From NCBI GenBank assembly GCA_041495845.1, contig JBGQDM010000105.1, positions 1 through 10,797 on the forward strand: a stretch of 10,797 nt of DNA. The letters run 5' to 3'. The notes under the pieces were generated by a model. That model was not told where the DNA came from and made no database searches. It saw nothing but the letters and a program-made list of their open reading frames with translations. Below are positions 5,922 through 10,797 of this stretch, in pieces; the first letter of the stretch is position 1; each line of letters opens with the position of its first letter. The position numbers and the translations under genes are program-made. This DNA comes from JBGQDM01 sp041495845. GTDB lineage: Bacteria > Acidobacteriota > Terriglobia > Terriglobales > Acidobacteriaceae.

Positions 5922-7079
5922 GTGAGCGGCGCAGACGTAGTCATCATCGGCGGCGGCATCGTGGGGTCGAGCATTGCCTACCATCTGACGGCTGCCGGGT
6001 GCCGGAATGTGGTGGTGTTGGAACGCGAAAGCCACACGGGTAAGGGGTCCACCGGCAAGAGCATGGGCGGCGTGCGGGCGCAGTTTTCCACTCCGGTCAA
6101 CATCCAGATGTCGCTGTATTCGATTCCTTTCTATGCGGCGTTCGACGAACGGCTGGGGCATCCGGCCGGCTACCGGCCGCAGGGATATTTGTTTCTGGCC
6201 ACGAGCGAGGCGCACATGAAATATCTGCGCGCCAACTACGAACGGCAGATCGCCATGGGGCTGAAGACCGTGGGATTCATCGATCCGGCAGAGATCGCGC
6301 GCCAGTACCCGCAACTTCGCATGGACGACGTGGTGGGTGGAACATTTTGCGGCACGGATGGTTTTGTTGACCCCTATAGTGCAATGAACGGCTTCATGCA
6401 ATGCGCGACTGAGAACGGAGCGCGGCTGGTCCGGCACGCCGAGGTGACGGGGATCGAGCGCGATGCGCAAGGGGTCAGCGCGGTGGTGACCGCGAACGAA
6501 AGCTTCGCCACGCGGCGCGTGGTCAATGCGGCGGGCGCATGGGCGGCGGAGGTGGCAGGCATGGTGGGCGTGAGCCTGCCGGTAGAGCCGTTGCGGCGCA
6601 TGCTGGTACCCACCGAACCGTTTGATCAGTTTCCTCCTTCCGCGCCCATGATCATTGATATGTCCAACGGATTCCATTTTCGGCCGGAAGGGCTCGGTTT
6701 TCTGCTGGCCTGGAATGATCCGGAGGAGACGACGGGTTACAAGCTGGATTTCGAACCATCGTTCATTGAGAAGATTCTGGTGCGGGCGGCGGGGCGTGTG
6801 CCGGTGTTTGAGAATCTGGCGGTGAATCCGAAACGAGCTTGGGCTGGTCTCTACGAGATGACGCCGGACCACCATCCGATTCTCGGTGCGGTGCCGGAGG
6901 TGTCGGGATTCTTCCTGGCCAACGGTTTCAGCGGACACGGCGTGATGCACGCACCGGCGACTGGGAAAATTCTGGCGGACCTGGTGCTCCACGGCGAGAC
7001 GGAGCTGATTGATGCGTCCGTGTTGAACATCCGACGGTTTGCTGAGGGGCGGCTCATCCACGAGACGGCGGTGTTGTGA
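5922..7079 (+). CDS. FAD-dependent oxidoreductase of the DAO family (sarcosine oxidase beta-like)
   Basis: This is a 385-residue flavoprotein. Near the N-terminus DVVIIGGGIVGSSIAYHL carries the GGGIVG dinucleotide-binding loop (residues 10-15), and an acidic residue ends the second strand (VVVLE, Glu34) to bind the FAD ribose. Further DAO-family marks are RRVVNAAGAWA (about 199-208), GLYEMTPDHHPILG (309-322) and GFSGHGVMHAPATGKILADLV (335-355). Family members oxidise the C-N bond of amino acids or N-methyl amines such as sarcosine, dimethylglycine, proline or D-amino acids; the substrate here is unknown. No signal peptide is seen, so it is probably cytoplasmic. GTG at 5922 is chosen because GGGGAGG (5911-5917) lies 4 bases ahead; a TTG at 5907 would add five Gly-rich residues and overlap the ribosome site. 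It has no partner alpha, gamma or delta subunit gene nearby, so it probably acts as a single-subunit enzyme. It is divergent from the LacI-type gene. Confidence 0.9.
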   Translation: MSGADVVIIGGGIVGSSIAYHLTAAGCRNVVVLERESHTGKGSTGKSMGGVRAQFSTPVNIQMSLYSIPFYAAFDERLGHPAGYRPQGYLFLATSEAHMKYLRANYERQIAMGLKTVGFIDPAEIARQYPQLRMDDVVGGTFCGTDGFVDPYSAMNGFMQCATENGARLVRHAEVTGIERDAQGVSAVVTANESFATRRVVNAAGAWAAEVAGMVGVSLPVEPLRRMLVPTEPFDQFPPSAPMIIDMSNGFHFRPEGLGFLLAWNDPEETTGYKLDFEPSFIEKILVRAAGRVPVFENLAVNPKRAWAGLYEMTPDHHPILGAVPEVSGFFLANGFSGHGVMHAPATGKILADLVLHGETELIDASVLNIRRFAEGRLIHETAVL

Positions 7080-7093
7080 CGCCGGGAAGGCAA

Positions 7094-7144
7094 AATCTTA
7101 AAACGCAGAGGTCGCGGAGAACGACCGCAGAGAACGCAGAGAAA
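7094..7144 (+). repeat. CGCAGAG array, copy 2
   Basis: The heptamers CGCAGAG (7104), CGCGGAG (7113), CGCAGAG (7126) and CGCAGAG (7135) have steps 9, 13, 9. They are preceded by AATCTTAAAA and followed by AAA. It aligns along its full length, with one extra base, to copy 1 at 141-190, and lies in the same orientation. Here it sits just past the oxidoreductase stop codon in a convergent gap. Translated readings through it are artefacts. Confidence 0.78.
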
Positions 7145-7186
7145 GGCAAATTCTCTCGACGACCTGCTTGGTGGAGCTTCCCCGTG

Positions 7187-7216
7187 CAGAGATCCTTGGC
7201 TCCGCTCAGGATGACA
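7187..7216 (-). repeat. Dispersed 'TCATCCTGAGCG' intergenic element
   Basis: Read on the minus strand, this is TGTCATCCTGAGCGGAGCC followed by AAGGATCTCTG. The AGGAT/ATCCT ends (7192-7196 and 7208-7212) form a 5-bp inverted repeat around an 11-base loop. From general knowledge, very similar sequences recur between genes in many environmental bacterial genomes. I cannot check copy number here. Confidence 0.55.
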
Positions 7217-7247
7217 GCTCGCAAGGCGGTCGAACCAGGCGACGCCT

Positions 7248-8588
7248 TTACTTCACCAGATAGAACGCCTCCTGCCGCGGGCGAAAAAACCTGTAGCCGT
7301 CGTCGGTCAGGTGGGCGTCGTCTTCCATCATGATGTAGACCTTCTGGTTGTCCCACTCGGGCACCGCCGTTTGCGTGTTCAGTTCGACGGAAATGTAGGA
7401 ATCCTTCAGCAGGGGCTTGGTCTGGTTGGCCGCCATGTCAGCACGTTTCGCGGCGCGAAAATCAATGCTGGGGCCAAGCCCGTGGCCCTGGTTGCCGATG
7501 GGATGACTGTAGATCTCAGCCTGAATTCCCTTCTGCTTCATCTCTTCCATGACGGCGTTGTAGACATCGCCGGCGATGCGCCCGGGACGGGCGGCGCGCA
7601 GCATGAGCGCGTCCTGCAGTTCATTCGTATTTTTCAGCGCGTGTTGCAGGCCAGCAGGAACTGTCTTCTCTCCTGGCCGCAAAACGTATGCCATCTTCTG
7701 CCAGTCGGTGTTGAGGCCCATGTAGGTGATGCCGAAATCCAAGTGCAGGACATCGCCGTATTGGATGACGGTGCTTTCCGGAGCGACGGCGAGGAATCCC
7801 CGTGAAGTGTCGTTTGCCTTCCCATGGCGTTGCACTCGCAGATCGGGCTCGAACCAGGTAGAGACGCGGTTCTCCCAAAGCTGGTCGTAGAGCCAGCGGC
7901 GGACTTCGCCCACCGTCGTCTTACCGGGCTTGACGACTTCGCGGGAGAGGGCGCGTCGGGTCAGTTGATCGGTGAGTTCGACCATCAGGGTGTAGGTGTC
8001 GAATTCTTCCGGGATGCGCGTCGCCAGATATTCCTCGATCAGATCGGCAGCCGGAACAAAGTGCTGGGCGGCGTCCGCCCCCATTTTTTCCGCCAGGAAC
8101 TGATAGCTGTCGTGGGTCAGGCTGCGCTCGACGCCGCGTCGCGCGCCAAAACTGAGGGCGATCTTTTTGGGCTGGTATTGCTGGTAAAGCTCGGGCAGGA
8201 CTTTGTCCGGCGGGCGAGGGTCGTCTTCGGTTTCGAAAAATCGCTTCAGATTTTCCTCGGCGTAACCGGTAATGGCCAGCTTGCGCAGACCTTTCTCTCC
8301 CGTATCAATGAAGACGAAGATGTCGCGGTTCCCTTCGAAAGGCCGGGGCGGCGCGATGAACTCGGTGAGTGGGTCGGGATGAAACTCCTCGTTGACGATG
8401 ATCCACATGTCAATGCCGTAGCGCCGCATCATGGGAAGAACCATCTGATGGCGCCTGGCGAGCCACTGTTCGCGCACGGCGATCTGTTGCGACCACGGCA
8501 ACAAACGCGGCGTGGTGGTTTTCTGGGCGAGCGCGGAAGGCACAAGCCCGAGGATGAGGGCGGCGGCGAGAAGAAAAGATCTACGCAT
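7248..8588 (-). CDS. Secreted M24-family metallopeptidase (Xaa-Pro aminopeptidase-like)
   Basis: This is a 446-residue protein with a Sec signal peptide (MRRSFLLAAALILGL... ending SALAQ, residues 1-22). The pita-bread metallopeptidase fold occupies about residues 190-446. All five expected metal ligands are visible: Asp284 in LHLDFG, Asp295 in LNTDWQ, His369 in NQGHGLG, Glu402 in ISVELNT and Glu422 in IMMEDD. The Asp-Asp spacing of 11 and His-Glu spacing of 33 match the family. The N-terminal part (about 30-190) resembles a creatinase/aminopeptidase P N-domain. It probably cleaves X-Pro or related dipeptides in the periplasm. ATG at 8588 is preferred over 8648 because it begins the signal peptide and has GGAG (8595-8598) 6 bases ahead. 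A weak promoter may lie at 8616-8648 (TTGACG, then CACTAT or TATGAC). It converges on the oxidoreductase gene across a 168-bp repeat-bearing gap with no clear terminator. Confidence 0.9.
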   Translation of the reverse strand: MRRSFLLAAALILGLVPSALAQKTTTPRLLPWSQQIAVREQWLARRHQMVLPMMRRYGIDMWIIVNEEFHPDPLTEFIAPPRPFEGNRDIFVFIDTGEKGLRKLAITGYAEENLKRFFETEDDPRPPDKVLPELYQQYQPKKIALSFGARRGVERSLTHDSYQFLAEKMGADAAQHFVPAADLIEEYLATRIPEEFDTYTLMVELTDQLTRRALSREVVKPGKTTVGEVRRWLYDQLWENRVSTWFEPDLRVQRHGKANDTSRGFLAVAPESTVIQYGDVLHLDFGITYMGLNTDWQKMAYVLRPGEKTVPAGLQHALKNTNELQDALMLRAARPGRIAGDVYNAVMEEMKQKGIQAEIYSHPIGNQGHGLGPSIDFRAAKRADMAANQTKPLLKDSYISVELNTQTAVPEWDNQKVYIMMEDDAHLTDDGYRFFRPRQEAFYLVK

Positions 8589-8679
8589 GGCAGTCTCCGG
8601 ACATTCAAGAAAACTGTCATAGTGACGCGTCCGGCGTGGCGGCGTCAACCGGAAGGCACGCTCAGGGTGATCAGCAATG

Positions 8680-8707
8680 AAAAACGGCGCAGCCGAAGCC
8701 GCGCCGT
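8680..8707 (-). terminator. Intrinsic terminator with UUCG tetraloop
   Basis: On the minus strand ACGGCGCGGC pairs with GCUGCGCCGU (10 bp, one G-U pair) around a UUCG tetraloop closed by C-G. A run of U (8680-8684) follows directly. It begins about 29 bases after the stop codon of the sialidase-like gene and separates that gene from the peptidase gene downstream. Confidence 0.9.
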
Positions 8708-8736
8708 CTCTCCTCCGAAACGCAATTGCTTGCGAT

Positions 8737-10557
8737 CTAGTACGTCACCCGGCTCACGTGGTTATTCGCTTCCGTGTTTTGAATCAGGGGAGCGGCGGCA
8801 TAGGTTCCCAAGCGCGAGTTGCTGGTGAAGCCGACGTAGGCTCGGCTACTGCCGGCAGCCGCGCCGCCCCGAGCGGCCAAGCCGATGTTGTCACCCAGGA
8901 AACCGCTGCTGGAGAATGCGCCCGAGTTGCCATCCCCGGCAGTGGAGTCCGGGGTCGTGGTCACCTTCACCGGCGGCAAGACCACCACACCTCCGGCGAC
9001 AATCTGGTTCAGTTCCATGATGGTGCGGTTCTTGTAGGGGTCGCCGTCCGCGGTGTGGTAGTAGGCGATGTTAACGATGTTCTGCCCGGAATCGATGGCG
9101 ATCGCGGGCATGAACTCGTGGGTGCCAAGCGTGTTGTTGACGTTGCCAAAGGTCCAGCTGCCGCCCAGATTGGTGGAAGTGGCCATGACGACGTCGCTGT
9201 CGGCGCAGCCGGAAAAGTTGAACGGCAAGACCGGTGAGACCTTGCAATTCGTCCACACCACAAAGGTGGTCTGGCCAGCGGCATCGGTACGGTCGGCAAC
9301 CACGGGAATGGTGCTCACCGTGATCGGGTTATTGCTGAGGTCCCCGTTGAACCCGCGCATGGGATTGCCTTCCGTCTTCACCAGGGTGGGATTGGCGCAG
9401 GTGGGGGCAGCCGGGAGCGCGGCCGGCGTGCACACCGCCATCATGATGTTGAAGCCGAAGGGAGGCGTGTTGAAGCTGTTGTTGGTGTAGGTGACGGTGA
9501 TCTTGCCGGCGTTGGGGCCACCCTGCACCACCGCCACGCTGGGAAACTGGGTGGCGTTGTTAAAACCACTCACAATCACAGGCTTGGAGCAATCGGCGAT
9601 GGTGGCAAACGTCGGCTTGCAAGCGGTCAAGTGGATGACGCTGCGTCCACCCGAACCGAACGAGGTGTCCGCCACATAGAGGAAGCCGGAGCCGACCCCG
9701 GCGGTGCGGTTGTCCTGGGCGATGGAGGGCGAGTCGGCGATGTCATTGAGGCTGGGATCCACGAGGATGGCAATCGGACCCAGGCAGGTGGGCCCTTGAA
9801 GAAAGGTTTGCGAACCCGCGGGACAGGTGACGGCGCTGGTAAAGTTGGCTGCGGGCGTACGGCGCAGTCCGATCCCTGCGCCCGTGTTGTCAATGCGCAC
9901 ATCGGCAAAGACGAACTGCTTGTGGGCGGCCGCGGGATCAGCCAGTACCCGTGGATTGTCGGTCCCAGCCATCATGCTGGTCGCGCTGAAGGGGCTGGGA
10001 ATGAAAGGATTGCCCACCTCGAAATCCGTGCCTCCATAACAACCGACGGCGCCGTCGCGGTGCACGAAAATGGAGGTCAGACCGCCAAAGGAGGTGCCGT
10101 TGGCCAAACCGCGGGAATCGCTGGCGTGTTCCACCACCAGATCCTTACCGGCAGCGATGCCGCTGAGAATGAAGTCCACGGAAGGTTCGTTTTGCGGCAG
10201 GGCGCGGAGCGCGGGCTCGAGGTTCATCTGCATGCCGACAGCCGTGCCGCATCCCACCACCGCGGTGGCCGTGGCGCGCGTAAAGTGCGGAATCTGTTGC
10301 AGCATGGGCAAGACTGGATACTGGCCCACGGCGTCGGGGTGAAAGCGCATGAGCCAGCCGAGCGCCGCCGGATTGGGCGAGCGCAGTAACAACTGCTTTC
10401 CCTGCTCGGAGGCGAGAAGCCCCAACCCTGAAGACGGTGGAACGGAATAGCTCTGGAAAATCCCCGGGTTGGGCGAGGTCATCTGAGCGAACCCAGGCAG
10501 GGCCAGCGTCACAACCAGCAGCAACAACACCATCCTCACGAGAGTCTCTAATTTCAC
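8737..10557 (-). CDS. Exported protein with sialidase-like beta-propeller features, function unknown
   Basis: This is a 606-residue protein of unknown function. A signal peptide covers residues 1-25 (hydrophobic MVLLLLVVTLALPGFAQ). From about residue 155 it looks like a beta-propeller of the BNR/sialidase fold. An Asp-box-like turn (S461-T-N-L-G-G-S-W468) follows the strand SDVVMATS, and the C-terminal LGDNIGLAA...RAYVGFTSNSR resembles the last blade of such proteins. Three segments repeat a Cys-x(9-12)-Cys-x2-Pro pattern: Cys245/Cys258/Pro261, Cys313/Cys323/Pro326 and Cys376/Cys387/Pro390. A further pair is Cys438/Cys451. They look like one disulfide-linked hairpin per blade. I see no clear sialidase catalytic set (FRIP motif, arginine triad), so hydrolase activity is not claimed. 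The start is GTG, set by a very strong ribosome site. The protein should act in the periplasm, on the surface or outside the cell. It is a single-gene unit with its own terminator. Confidence 0.85.
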   Translation of the reverse strand: MKLETLVRMVLLLLVVTLALPGFAQMTSPNPGIFQSYSVPPSSGLGLLASEQGKQLLLRSPNPAALGWLMRFHPDAVGQYPVLPMLQQIPHFTRATATAVVGCGTAVGMQMNLEPALRALPQNEPSVDFILSGIAAGKDLVVEHASDSRGLANGTSFGGLTSIFVHRDGAVGCYGGTDFEVGNPFIPSPFSATSMMAGTDNPRVLADPAAAHKQFVFADVRIDNTGAGIGLRRTPAANFTSAVTCPAGSQTFLQGPTCLGPIAILVDPSLNDIADSPSIAQDNRTAGVGSGFLYVADTSFGSGGRSVIHLTACKPTFATIADCSKPVIVSGFNNATQFPSVAVVQGGPNAGKITVTYTNNSFNTPPFGFNIMMAVCTPAALPAAPTCANPTLVKTEGNPMRGFNGDLSNNPITVSTIPVVADRTDAAGQTTFVVWTNCKVSPVLPFNFSGCADSDVVMATSTNLGGSWTFGNVNNTLGTHEFMPAIAIDSGQNIVNIAYYHTADGDPYKNRTIMELNQIVAGGVVVLPPVKVTTTPDSTAGDGNSGAFSSSGFLGDNIGLAARGGAAAGSSRAYVGFTSNSRLGTYAAAPLIQNTEANNHVSRVTY

Positions 10558-10562
10558 GGCAA

Positions 10563-10571
10563 CTCCTCCTT
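10563..10571 (-). promoter_or_regulatory. Strong ribosome binding site fixing a GTG start
   Basis: AAGGAGGAG on the minus strand, with AGGAGG ending 7 bases before the GTG at 10557, is the best Shine-Dalgarno in the window. It decides the GTG start of the sialidase-like gene over the ATG eight codons later. Confidence 0.85.
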
Positions 10572-10625
10572 GGAAATTTCAGCGCTCTCCCGGGGACCAG
10601 TCGGCGCGAACCAGCGCGGCTTTCT

Positions 10626-10648
10626 CGGAGCATAGGGGAACTGCTCCG
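10626..10648. other. 7-bp inverted repeat upstream of the sialidase-like gene
   Basis: CGGAGCA (10626-10632) and TGCTCCG (10642-10648) are exact inverses around a 9-base loop. It lies about 70 bp upstream of the GTG start, so it would be in the leader if transcription starts further right. It has no U-run on the minus strand. On the plus strand it is followed by a mildly T-rich stretch but has no gene to terminate. Confidence 0.4.
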
Positions 10649-10797
10649 CCAATCTTCCTTAATCGGTGTCGAAAACCCCGGGAAGCTGGGCGGAGGGAGT
10701 CTTTCTCCGGCCCTCATCGGCTGTCAAGATGAAAGATTCTGCACAGGGCAAACGCGAGCTCGCGCGCGGGTTTGCGAGCCCAGAAGCCAGGGTGGAA
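10649..10797 (-). promoter_or_regulatory. Non-coding upstream region with consensus -35 and palindrome
   Basis: No gene is supported here. On the minus strand TTGACA (10722-10727) is a consensus -35 facing the sialidase-like gene, but the bases 17-18 further on (AAGACT) are a poor -10. A perfect 12-bp palindrome, CGCGAGCTCGCG (10753-10764), lies upstream of it. The leader would be about 130 bases long. Confidence 0.3.

Noticed and set aside
5868..7061. 397-codon open frame on the minus strand opposite the oxidoreductase gene
   Set aside because: It is rich in His/Arg with no domain and is antisense to a gene with clear FAD motifs. Its start would lie within the 16-bp tandem repeats.
7054..7356. 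100-codon minus-strand open frame across the convergent gap
   Set aside because: Its sequence is mostly a translation of the CGCAGAG array and the TCATCCTGAGCG element, and it overlaps the peptidase 3' end. Such peptides are well-known annotation artefacts of repeats.
8737..10557. Calling the exported protein a sialidase
   Set aside because: Only fold-type features are seen (one Asp-box-like turn, blade-like strands). The FRIP motif and arginine triad could not be identified.
10145..10717. 190-codon minus-strand open frame at the start of the sialidase-like gene
   Set aside because: It overlaps that gene in another frame, has no domain or ribosome site, and the overlapping reading has a signal peptide with a strong Shine-Dalgarno.

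Overview
The window reads as ordinary, gene-dense chromosomal DNA from a GC-rich bacterium, most likely an Acidobacteriota (Terriglobia-type) species. This is inferred from a very large Oar-like TonB-dependent receptor with an N-terminal carboxypeptidase-regulatory-like domain, and from a stand-alone type IV pilin with the cysteine-containing C-terminus common in that phylum. The intergenic DNA also carries CGCAGAG arrays and a 'TCATCCTGAGCG..GCCAAGGATC'-type element of the kind often met in these genomes. No rRNA, tRNA, CRISPR array, transposase or phage gene was seen.

Layout from left to right. Positions 1-312 hold no gene I can support. They contain a near-consensus leftward promoter with two GACT-N3-AGTC half-palindromes just downstream of its -10, presumably driving a gene beyond the left edge, followed by two families of short direct repeats. 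Next, on the minus strand, are a type IV pilin (313-846), a strong terminator, a 1165-residue TonB-dependent receptor (1073-4570) and a LacI-family repressor (4716-5762). The gap between repressor and receptor holds a terminator-like hairpin and two abutting palindromes over a consensus -35. Divergent from the repressor is an FAD-dependent amine/amino-acid oxidoreductase (5922-7079, plus). The divergent gap contains a perfect three-fold 16-bp tandem repeat. The oxidoreductase converges on a secreted M24-type metallopeptidase (7248-8588, minus); the gap between them holds a second CGCAGAG array and a palindromic dispersed element. An exported sialidase-fold-like protein (8737-10557, minus) with a UUCG-loop terminator completes the set. 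Positions 10572-10797 hold no gene, only a possible promoter and small palindromes.

How the parts may work together: the repressor next to the large receptor suggests ligand-controlled import of a nutrient, and the divergent oxidoreductase could be co-regulated. The peptidase and the sialidase-like protein are both exported and fit a scavenging lifestyle, but have their own terminators or promoters and need not belong to the same unit. No operon with overlapping genes is present, and I see no convincing new multi-gene system. The most notable items are the regulatory architectures (left edge, 4651-4710, 5864-5911), the paired intergenic repeats and the Cys-x(9-12)-Cys-x2-Pro internal repeat of the sialidase-like protein.
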